Source: Pseudo-nitzschia pungens
Lineage: Eukaryota; Bacillariophyta; Bacillariophyceae; Bacillariales; Bacillariaceae
Length of the DNA: 64,000 nucleotides
Assembly (NCBI GenBank): GCA_037355855.1
Contig: CM074759.1
Location: 2,418,001-2,482,000, forward strand
Direction of reading: 5' to 3'
Shown here: one piece after another, positions 10,785 to 19,437 of the stretch
How positions within the stretch are numbered: position 1 is the first letter of the stretch
How the letters are laid out: each line of letters starts with the position of its first letter
Translations under genes and position numbers: made by a program
Notes under the pieces: generated by a model
The model's database searches: none
What the model was told of the DNA's origin: nothing
Seen by the model: the letters and a program-made list of their open reading frames with translations, nothing else

Positions 10785-11800
10785 ACGACAAACGGGAACT
10801 GAAATAAAATGCAACGGGAACTGAAATACAATCGGACGGTGAGTGAACTGCATCAAGATTGGGGGAATCGATCATGGAGTTCACTTCTAACCATGCATTT
10901 AATTGGTGCCTGCTTGCTCCTGGTAGGGAAGAATACACTGAACACAACTGAAAGACAATGCGACGGGAACTGAAATACAATGCGACGGGAACTGAAATAC
11001 AATCGGACGGGAACTGAAATACAATCCGACGGTGAGTGAACTGCATCAAGATTGGGGGAATCAATCATGGAGTTCACTTCTAACCATGCATTTAATTGCC
11101 TGCTTGCTCCTGGTAGGGAAGAACACACTGAACGCAACTGAAAGACAATGCAACGGGAACTGGAATACGATACGACGGGAGCTGCTGGAATACAATACAA
11201 CGGGAACTGAAATACAATCCGACGGTGAGTGAACTGCATCAAGATTGGGGGTATTGATCATGGAGTTCACTTCTAACCATGCATTTAATTGCCTGCTTGC
11301 TCCTGGTAGGGAAGAACACACTGAACGCAACTGAAAGACAATGCAACGGGAACTGAAATACAATCCGACGGGAACTGAAATACAATCTGACGGGAACTGA
11401 AATACAATCCGACGGTGAGTGAACCGCATCAAGATTGGGGGAATCGATCATGGAGTTCACTTCTAACCATGCATTTAATTGCCTGCTTGCTCCTGGTAGG
11501 GAAGAACACACTGAATGCAACTGAAATAAGATGCAACGGGAACTGGAATACGATACGACGGGAACTGAAATACAATCTGACGGGAACTGAAATACAATCC
11601 GACGGTGAGTGAACCGCATCAAGATCGGGGGTATTGATCATGGAGTTCACTTCTAACCATGCATGTAATTGCCTGCTTGCTCCTCGTAGGGAAGAATACA
11701 CAGAACGCAACTGAAATACGATGTGACGGGAACTGAAATACAATGTGACGGGAACTGAAATAAAATGCGACGGGAACTGAAATACGATGCAAGGATGCGA
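10785..11800. repeat. 190-193-bp satellite with internal 19-20-bp subrepeats
   Basis: GACGGTGAGTGAACTGCATC (GAACCGCATC in two copies) lies at 10835, 11028, 11221, 11411 and 11601, so periods are 193, 193, 190 and 190 bp. Each unit also holds GAGTTCACTTCTAACCATGC and several copies of a subunit CGGGAACTGAAATACAAT. Copy-number changes of the subunit probably account for length differences. Open frames are by-products. Confidence 0.93.
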
Positions 11801-11975
11801 CGGGAACACGATGGGAACACGATGGGAACACGATGGGAACACAATGGGAACACGATGGGAACACGATGGGAACACGACGGGAACACGATGGGAACACGAC
11901 GGGAACACGATGGGAACACGACGGGAACACGACGGGAACACGACGGGAACACGACGGGAACACGACGGGGAACTG
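11800..11975. repeat. 11-bp tandem array (GGGAACACGAT)
   Basis: About 15 copies of GGGAACACGAT/GGGAACACGAC, apparently derived from the GGGAACTGAAATACGATG subrepeat of the neighbouring satellite. It ends just before LTR retrotransposon A. Confidence 0.92.
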
Positions 11976-12056
11976 AAATAGGATGCAACAGCAACTGAAA
12001 TGCAATACGACGGCAACTGAAATCCAGTTTGTACCAATACAGTATCAGAATACTAG

Positions 12057-12245
12057 TGCCGTGCACCGGAATACAGTCACGAGCCCACTCGGGACTGGAT
12101 TAAGGATAGGGATAAAAGAAAAGATCAGCGAGCCGATAGAATCGCCGATTCAGGAGGTTGCTGGATCTGTAGCAAATAGACTAATCAATAGAGCTCACAA
12201 TTTGCATATCACTACTTTATTCATTAGTAGACCCGGGGTATGGCA
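12057..12245 (+). repeat. 5' LTR of element A
   Basis: A 189-bp direct repeat bounded by TGCCGTGCACC and GGGGTATGGCA. It matches 16570-16758 with no difference seen and is preceded by the target duplication ACTAG. It is expected to carry the promoter and polyadenylation signals, but no individual box is assigned. Confidence 0.95.
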
Positions 12246-12259
12246 TGATTTTAAAATCA
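12246..12259 (+). other. Palindrome at the primer-binding-site position (A)
   Basis: TGATTTTAAAATCA directly follows the 5' LTR, where a tRNA primer-binding site beginning TGG is usual. It is its own reverse complement. Element D has the identical palindrome and B a one-base variant, so it is a family trait. No tRNA match can be assigned. Confidence 0.6.
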
Positions 12260-13022
12260 AGCTGAGTGCTGAAGACCATGAGCAGAAACAACCGAACGAT
12301 CGATCGAAAAGGAACCGACGTCGGAAACTGCCAAAAGAAAATGGAGGCACATAGAAGCAAACAGGGAAAAGGACATCCGGTGTCTGCAGCACTAAGGAAT
12401 ACCAATCCCAGCAACAGTTAGCTCCATTACAGGGAGCAACTGCAGCAACAGAGACACCTAAGGACCTAAACAGGACCATGGTCGACAACAAAGAAATAAT
12501 CGAAAATAATGAGTGTCGAAAAAGAGACACATAATCCAGTGAATGGACTAATTGGACCAACACTGAGTGGACGGACAGACCAAAAAGGGTATGCCGACCA
12601 AAACCAGAACATATAAATATCCGGACAGGTATAAAATAAATACCTAAACACCACTAAATCCCACGGGAGACAGGAAGTGGGACCGGCCCGGTGATTGCTT
12701 AATAGGGAAGCAACGCCGGAGAACCACGGGAATCGAATCCCACGAAATAAAAACAGAAACAACTCCGGAGAACCACAGGATTCCCGGGAACCAAAGAGAG
12801 AAACAACTCCCACCACTGGACAAGCCTAAGGCAAAATCAGTTACAACACGGAATAACGTGTATTACAAAAGGGGAAAATCAGTTACAACACGGGCTATCG
12901 TGTAAACAAAGAGAAAACTGGAGCAAACTGAAACAACCACTTTTTGCTCATTTCCACCCCAAATAACAACTTACAGAAATACTGTAACTAAACTAAAGTA
13001 AATAAAAAGAAACTGATTAACC
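12260..13022 (+). other. Untranslated leader of element A with twin hairpins
   Basis: About 760 bp between the LTR and gag ATG. It contains direct repeats (CCGGAGAACCAC near 12717 and 12766) and a duplicated module AAAATCAGTTACAACACGG followed by a 5-bp-stem, 6-nt-loop hairpin, ACACG...CGTGT, at 12846-12861 and 12888-12903. D keeps both stems (51611-51626 and 51653-51668). This region is a natural place for RNA packaging or translation signals; that role is inferred. Confidence 0.55.
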
Positions 13023-14426
13023 ATGGCGTCTAAAGGAACTAAACAGAAACCCTTTCACTTTACACGAGAGGACTGGCCGGAAGATGCCACCACCGTGAAA
13101 ATGAGTATCGACTCAGAAAAAGGAGGGGTAGCCTTCAGCGACTATCTGAAGGTACTCACCGGCACTGAAAGACCGGAACTCTTTATCATCTGGAAAAGGG
13201 ACTTTGATCAGAAAATTGCTAGCAATGACAAACTCCAAGGAGACCAGAAACTGGACGTCCTCCAGAGGATTATCTCCAACGAGGCACTCTCCATTGTCCA
13301 AATGACTCTGGGCCGGTCCTACTATGCCGAACCAGGTCACAAAACACACAACAACAAACTGGTCCAGAAAAGGATCCAAAAAGCCACAATAACCGACCTA
13401 ACTAAAGAAGCTCCCGTTGGCACGCCCAAGGAGCCGGTCGAAGGGAACTCCACCCAGAAAACCGACAACACCAAACCGACTGCCACGGCAAAATCAGGGG
13501 AGGAAACAGAGTCCGAGGACCTTGACACTCCAATCCCCAAGAAAAAGGTGCCCGACGCCCTCACACAGTACTACCAATCAGAGGAGTACAAAAAGGATGT
13601 CATTGAGGAATGCATGTATGCCCTCAAGCTGAAAGTCTTTGGCAATGACATGAACGGGAAACGCTCCTACATACTCCTCCGCCGCTTTATGCGGGGGATG
13701 CGAGTCGACATGAAACACGGCATCCGTGCCTGGGCCAACCGAATGGCCGAACTACAAAGCTATCTACCAGAATGTCTCTGGGAAAGTGGCGCCGCCACAG
13801 GAATGGCACCTTCCAGCTTCACTCACGACGAGATGAAGGAAATCCTGGACACCAGCATGACCCACACCCAGAGGGACAAACTGGAACACATTGGATGGGA
13901 CGTCTTCGCCCACTCCTTCAACACCACGATCAACAAGCTCGAAAACTTGGAAACCACCATCCGAAGCGAGGAAGAACTTCGCAAATGGATCACGGAACTG
14001 GAAAAACAAAACGGTGGCACCAAGAAGAACTCCAAGGCCACTTCTGGGGGAGGGACTGGAAAGTCTCCCAACAAAAAGAAGCGCCCAATGGACAACAACA
14101 AGCAACTATGCAAAATCTGTGGCAAGACCCACGCCGGCAAATGCTGGAAACTAACCGGCGGACCACCCAAAAAGGGAAAATTTGACCGGGAAACCATCAA
14201 TCTGCTCAAGGAGCATTTTGTGGCAAAAGAAGACTCGGACACCGAGCAACACTCCAAACCCCACTGGGGAAGGAACCTCTCCAACCACGAGTACTCCTAT
14301 GTACTGGCCACGGCCCAAGCTGATCATGAAGTCTCTGACGACGAGATTGATATCTCCGACAGGGACCTCAAGGAGTACCGGAGAAAATACAGAAAAACCT
14401 TCAAGAAGAAAGGAACCCACAACTGA
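13023..14426 (+). CDS. Gag of element A, 467 aa
   Basis: Structural protein that would assemble particles around the element's RNA. The ATG at 13023 has a favourable AACCATGG context and the same start is used in B and D. Residues 1-110 and 185-300 are the well-conserved folded parts, separated by a Pro/Thr/Lys-rich variable linker. A coiled-coil-like helix spans about 303-330. A compact zinc knuckle C363-x2-C366-x3-H370-x3-C374 (KICGKTHAGKC) lies in a basic region and should bind nucleic acid; canonical knuckles are CX2CX4HX4C. The stop codon TGA (14424-14426) is followed at once by the ATG of pol in the same frame. The copy is intact. Confidence 0.9.
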   Translation: MASKGTKQKPFHFTREDWPEDATTVKMSIDSEKGGVAFSDYLKVLTGTERPELFIIWKRDFDQKIASNDKLQGDQKLDVLQRIISNEALSIVQMTLGRSYYAEPGHKTHNNKLVQKRIQKATITDLTKEAPVGTPKEPVEGNSTQKTDNTKPTATAKSGEETESEDLDTPIPKKKVPDALTQYYQSEEYKKDVIEECMYALKLKVFGNDMNGKRSYILLRRFMRGMRVDMKHGIRAWANRMAELQSYLPECLWESGAATGMAPSSFTHDEMKEILDTSMTHTQRDKLEHIGWDVFAHSFNTTINKLENLETTIRSEEELRKWITELEKQNGGTKKNSKATSGGGTGKSPNKKKRPMDNNKQLCKICGKTHAGKCWKLTGGPPKKGKFDRETINLLKEHFVAKEDSDTEQHSKPHWGRNLSNHEYSYVLATAQADHEVSDDEIDISDRDLKEYRRKYRKTFKKKGTHN

Positions 14427-16541
14427 ATGGTCAATACCATCCACACCGGACCACGCATAATCAATCGATTTGCGGACGTCTGTGTGGAGGTATTGGACCA
14501 TAAAGGAAGGGGGAGGATGCTCCGGGGTCTACTGGACTCAGGTTGCTCCAAGTCCATAATTCTAAGACACTTTGTCGACCGCAGTCAACTTACGAACCGG
14601 GACCAACGATCTGTCACCTATAATACCTATGGGGGCAAATTTCGAACAAAGTCCGCGGCTTCAGTGGGACTGAAGTTGATAGAGTTTTCAAACTCAAAGA
14701 CCATCAAGTGGACCTTCCAAGTGGATGAGTATCATCACCACGAGGAGGTACCCTATGACGTGATCATAGGATCTGACCTAATGGCACAATTGGGACTGGA
14801 TATCAAATACAGCTCCCGAACAATCTCATGGCAAGGTGACTCCATCCCCATGAAGGGGATGGGGGAACTCTCTGACCCGGACAAATGTGAGGCAGTATTC
14901 TTTGCCAACACACAGAGTCCAATCCTCCAACAGGAGGAAGAAAGGCAAGCCAAGATCCTGGACGCCGACTACTCCAAAGTAGATATAGACTCCATGGTCA
15001 ACGACCTGGAGATCACAGACGCGTCTAAGGAGGCCCTGAAGAAAACATTGAAGAAGTTCCCCACACTCTTTGGAGGAGGTCTGGGACTGCTCAAGAATAT
15101 TGAACCGGTATCTATTGAACTCCAACCAGGGGTTAAACCGGTCAGGCAGAGGTACTATTCAGTACCCCATGCCTTTGAACAAGCACTCCGGAAGGAAATC
15201 AACAGGCTCTGTGACATTGGAGTCCTGGAGAAACTTCCACATGATGATGACTCACCATGGGCATCACCGACGTTCTGTCAACCCAAAAAGACAGGGGACA
15301 TACGAGTCCTTACGGACTTTCTCCTATTCCCACTTGGAGAAGCACCGGAAGAATTCCAGGGCAATAGTGCATTCCCACTTGCTCCGGACATGATTCAGTT
15401 CTACCAGCAGAAGAACACAAAAATCATGAATGAGCTGGAAAAAGACAAAGGCCTAACCACCAAAAATGTGGAAGGTTTCAGTCTCATCCACAAAGAAGGC
15501 AAAATCCTGATTCCCGACAAGCTCAAACAAAGAGTGATGGAGTGGTACCACACAATGTTGGTGCACCCGGGGGAAAAGAGAATGGAACAGAGCATCCGCT
15601 CAGTCTTCACCTGGAAGGGCCTACGGAAGGACGTCCAGGACCTCTGTAAACACTGCCACACATGCCAGATGTTTAAGAAGAGTGGCCGGAAAAAGTATGG
15701 ACTACTACCGGAGAAGGCAGCTGAGGTCACCAAATGGCAGAGGGTCAATGTGGACCTCTGGGGACCCGCATCTGTCCACAACAAAAATGGCAAAGACTAC
15801 CATATCCATGTCCTCACCATGGTGGATCCAGTGACTGGATGGTTTGAACTGGCTCACCTGAAGGACTCCCCAACTGCAGCTGAAACTCAACGATTGTTGG
15901 ACAGTACATGGCTGGCAAGATATCCGCGCCCAAAGGAAATTGGCTTTGATGGTGGGAGTGAGTTCAAAGCAGAGTTCCAAGAGCTCTGTGAGAACATGGG
16001 GATGAAAAGAAAGCCCAGTGGGGCATGGAATCCACAATCCAACTCAGTGCTGGAAAGGATCCACCAGGTACTAAAGGACTGTTTGTTATCCTTCAACCTG
16101 GAAAACAGGGACCTCCACGAGAAGGACCCTTTCGAGGAATTCACCACCAAGGCAGCATATGCCATCAGAAGTGCCATCCACACCACCCTGGGGTACTCCC
16201 CAGCACAACTGGTGTTTGGTAGAGACATGTTCATGCCGGTGAACTTCACAGTGGATTGGGAAGCAATCCAAGCAAGGAAGCAGAAAAGCATCCACAAGAG
16301 CAACATCAGGGAGAACCAGAAGAGGATCCCCTATGTCTATAAAGAAGGAGACTATGTCACCCTGGAAAGGAAGGGCATTATTCCAAAATTATCCTTCCCA
16401 CGGCAAGGACCTTACAAGGTTCTCAAGGCCCATGGTAATGGAACTGTAACTATTGAAACTGCTCCATTTGTAACCGATCGGGTTAACATCCGGAGGGTAC
16501 ACCCCTATTATTGCAGGGATAGCACTGAACCGGGGAAGTGA
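14427..16541 (+). pseudogene. Pol of element A: protease and integrase kept, RT/RNase H deleted
   Basis: Open frame of 704 residues. The aspartic protease motif DSG lies at about 37-39. After VLTDF (about residue 298), at nucleotides 15317-15321, the sequence jumps to LLFPLGE, which in element B is residue 684. About 385 residues are missing, including the RT catalytic YIDD and the whole RNase H. The frame is kept and only one base of microhomology is possible at the joint. Downstream the integrase is complete: HHCC zinc-binding region, catalytic D, D and E in VDLWGP, FDGGSEF and VLERIH, and a GPYKV (GPY/F) motif near the C-terminus. It cannot reverse-transcribe by itself. ORF-intact but functionally defective. 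Confidence 0.92.
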
Positions 16542-16560
16542 CCAACCGTAACAGTACCAT

Positions 16561-16569
16561 GGAGGAGCA
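16561..16569 (+). other. Polypurine-tract-like sequence of element A
   Basis: GGAGGAGCA lies immediately before the 3' LTR and is conserved in B and D at the same place. It is short and interrupted by C for a plus-strand primer, so the assignment rests mainly on position. Confidence 0.45.
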
Positions 16570-16758
16570 TGCCGTGCACCGGAATACAGTCACGAGCCCA
16601 CTCGGGACTGGATTAAGGATAGGGATAAAAGAAAAGATCAGCGAGCCGATAGAATCGCCGATTCAGGAGGTTGCTGGATCTGTAGCAAATAGACTAATCA
16701 ATAGAGCTCACAATTTGCATATCACTACTTTATTCATTAGTAGACCCGGGGTATGGCA
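16570..16758 (+). repeat. 3' LTR of element A
   Basis: A 189-bp copy of the 5' LTR with no difference noticed. It is followed by the target duplication ACTAG (16759-16763). Confidence 0.95.
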
Positions 16759-16804
16759 ACTAGTGGTTCTTAACATCAATAATAGTGTAACATTATTATC
16801 ATGT

Positions 16805-17008
16805 GATAATGGGTGGGTGTTGCCTCTAGAAATGATGGGTGTTGCCTCTAGAAATAATGGGTGTTGCGTCTAAAACTGATGGGCGTTACGTCTAGAAATG
16901 ATGGGCGTTGCGTCTAAAACTGATGGGCGTTGCCTCTTGAAATGATGGGCGTTGCCTCTAAAACTGATGGGCGTTGGGTCTAAAAATGATGGGCGTTGCC
17001 TCTAGAAT
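16805..17008. repeat. 22-bp tandem array, about 9 copies
   Basis: Units read AAATGATGGGCGTTGCCTCTAG with variants GTTGCGTCT and AACTGATGGG, spaced 22 bp (for example starts 16832, 16854, 16876, 16898). Confidence 0.9.
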
Positions 17009-17079
17009 AAATACGGTACAGGACTGAAAAAATGAAGCCAGGGGACAAGGAATTGGTCAAATAATTGACCCAAAAAGAC

Positions 17080-17550
17080 CCGGCACGATAATTTTCGACC
17101 CACGTCTGAAATCAGTTATTAGACGCAGTGAGACTACAGAGAATACTGTTCAATTGTTATTGCATACGCTTGGATACTACAGGATACTCCCCTAGAGGTA
17201 CAAAGGAATCAATCGATGTGATGGAGCGCTTAGTTTAAAGGTGATAAGAACATTTGAAGTGAGCTGAGCGCAGCTCAGCTCTGTATCGTGTGACAGCTTC
17301 GCTATCTAGTATCATGTACGGTCCTGTACAGCTCTGTAGAATCAGTACTGTATTGTACCGAGTACAGTAGCGTACATGGTAGCATAGTACATAGCACGGA
17401 GTATTGATCTTCGATCTTGTGCTAGCTCGCGTTTGCTTGCTAGGGCGCTCCCTAAGTTTACTGCATGGGCTGGGTATGCATAGTACTTATCTTACACAAC
17501 GACCATACCCCAACGGTAGGATATACAGTATCTCGCATACAGTAGCAACC
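17080..17550 (-). repeat. Inverted diverged copy of the 5441-7010 dispersed repeat
   Basis: Reading the minus strand, CGTCTAATAACTGATTT near 17130-17114 matches 5448. Around 17530-17475 the minus strand reads CTACCGTTGGGGTATGGTCG followed by a TAAGTACTA-like stretch, matching the module near 5765. Between them are unrelated sequence and GTACAG-rich short repeats. This shows the module is dispersed rather than only locally tandem. Confidence 0.5.
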
Positions 17551-17559
17551 TTAACCCTG

Positions 17560-18018
17560 TAGCACTATGCTACACTGTGCTAGTGTCGTATGTCCCAAAA
17601 CTACGACACACAAGAAACAATCCATTTATGTATTAAGAAACAAACACTGTTTCTATATCCTCAAGGTTCTCAATGACCAAATGACCTATGTCCACGACCA
17701 AAGGTTCTCTATGACATTTCAAAGGTTCTCTATGACATTTACAAGCTTCTCTATGTCTGTTTGCTTTTGTCAAGATAAACAACGGGACGTTTTAGGAGAG
17801 ACGTTCTATTTTATCTATTCAGTTTTATAATCATAATTCTTATTTCCAGAAATTATCAAACACTTTATTTTTATCTTCGGTCGATCGCTGGTTTCCAGAG
17901 ATACGACACTGTAATTACAGTCAATTATACGACCACCATTGTCAATTCTTTGAATTGATTATATTTCTTAACCCAAGTTTAATCTGGATATTTCTTCAGT
18001 GGTATCCTACCATAATAC
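17560..18018. other. AT-rich spacer before element G
   Basis: It contains four imperfect copies of AAGGTTCTCTATGACATTT (17660-17750). An open frame of 87 codons overlaps these repeats and is not called. No other feature is seen. Confidence 0.4.
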
Positions 18019-18340
18019 TGTTACGGTCTAAGGTAGAATTTCGGAGTAGTATGCAAATTGTGAATGCTTAGATACTTTACGAGATATTGTTATGTAAATT
18101 GAAAGTTGGAACATATAAATTTTGAGGTCGCGAGCATAGCCACATTTTGGCATGCTCTGCCATATATGTTGATTCATTGTCGATTGCCACGATTAGGCAT
18201 ATATCATCTTCTGGGACTCGACCATATTGATTAGAACACATATAAAATGTATTCGTGAATGGATATAGAATATTTGAATCCCATATGGGAATCGGTTAAT
18301 TATTCGATCGTGACTTTGCTAGCAACGCTAGCCCGTCACA
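18019..18340 (-). repeat. 3' LTR of element G
   Basis: A 322-bp family-2 LTR (plus strand TGTTACGG...CCGTCACA), clearly more diverged than the F pair, as expected for an older insertion. The left flank is AATAC; the matching right flank is absent because the 5' end of G is lost. Confidence 0.88.
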
Positions 18341-18369
18341 TAGTGCCTCATGATTAACCGAGCCCATAC

Positions 18370-19083
18370 TTAAGCTGACCAATGAATCGCTGATACTTCT
18401 GAATCGGGCGTTTCTTTGTATGGGGTTAGCTTTCTGATATTGACTGTCTCAACGATCGATGGAGTCTTATGAATCTTAACAGTACCATTGTCATTGACTT
18501 GGGCAATAGTGAATGGTCCGGTCTTCCGGGGTTGCAACTTGTCCGGATCCGGCTGTTGCATCCATACCTTTTCATTGGGTTGAAAGGTATGTTCCTTGCG
18601 CTTGGCATTGTCTCTGAGCAGGGCCTTGTTAATACCTTGCTGTCGCAGTTGCTGCAGTGCTAGTAGATTAGAGGTTAGTGGTAGGTCCACCAGCATGTCC
18701 CGATTGAATACAAGGGATCCTGGGGATGCTTGTAGGGCAGCATTGACAGCACATCTGGAGGCATGCATGCATGTGGATAGAGCATTGTCCATGAGTTGGC
18801 TTGCTCTTGTGTTGGCTTGAGGGGGATTAACATGGACTAGGACTCTGAGAATATCAGCAACTGTATGATGAACTCTTTCACATATCGCGTTGGACTGGGG
18901 ATTCTTGACTGTTGTAGGAATGGACTGGATTCCATACTGTTTAAGTGTGCTTTGAAATTCAGCACCTAGGAACTCTCCTCCATTATCATGGACGCATCTG
19001 ATAGGTCTAGGGTATCTGGAGAGCCAGCAGTTCTTGAATTGGTCCGATACATGTTGGGATGACTTGTCTCTGATCCTGATGAT
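18370..19083 (-). pseudogene. Pol C-terminus (integrase) of element G, split by F
   Basis: An open frame encodes the integrase catalytic region after the first aspartate: HDNGGEF (second D) and NAICERVH (E), followed by a C-terminal domain with TGPFTIAQV resembling the GPY/F module. The frame is severed at the codons for IIRIRDK by insertion of F; its upstream half resumes at 53621. It cannot make a full pol. Confidence 0.88.
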
Positions 19084-19407
19084 TGTTACGGTCTAGAGTA
19101 GAAATTTTGGAGTAGTATGAAAATTGTGAATGTTTAGATACTTTACGAGATGTTGTTACACGAATTGATAATGGAAGCATATAAAATTTGAGGTCGCGAG
19201 CATAGCCACATTTTGGCATGCTCTGCCATAAATGTTATTCCATTGTCGACTCCCACGATTAGGCGTATGTTATCTTCTGGGACTCGACCATATTAATTAG
19301 GGTACATATAAAAATGTATCTATCCCTGAATATAAATGATATTCGATTCCCATATGGGATTCGGTTAATTATTCAATCGTGACTGCTAGCTACGCTAGCT
19401 CGTCACA
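19084..19407 (-). repeat. 3' LTR of element F
   Basis: 324 bp, TGTTACGG...CGTCACA on the plus strand. It is preceded by the target duplication ATGAT (19079-19083) and is about 99% identical to 53297-53620. Confidence 0.93.
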
Positions 19408-19437
19408 TAGTGCCTCATGATTAATCGAATCCCATAC

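Larger units (their letters stand above)
12057..16758 (+). mobile_element. LTR retrotransposon A (family 1, Ty3/gypsy type), RT/RNase H deleted
   Basis: Complete insertion: 189-bp LTRs at 12057-12245 and 16570-16758, flanked by the 5-bp target duplication ACTAG (12052-12056 and 16759-16763). The LTRs start TGCC and end GGCA and read as identical. Order: LTR, leader, gag (13023-14426), pol (14427-16541), purine stretch GGAGGAGCA (16561-16569), LTR. Pol keeps protease and integrase but lacks about 385 codons covering RT and RNase H. Identical LTRs mean the insertion is very young, so it was either mobilised by proteins of a complete relative such as B or deleted after insertion. Confidence 0.93.

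Noticed and set aside
10744..12066. Open frames of 100-200 codons in the satellites
   Set aside because: They follow the repeat period exactly and encode low-complexity peptides; no gene evidence.
15300..15340. Element A's missing RT/RNase H as a spliced-out intron
   Set aside because: B has a GTAAG-like sequence at the left edge, but the right edge lacks an AG acceptor (the bases before the joint are CAAC), so a normal splice event does not explain it.
17567..17830. 87-codon ORF
   Set aside because: Overlaps short tandem copies of AAGGTTCTCTATGAC and lies in AT-rich spacer; likely chance.
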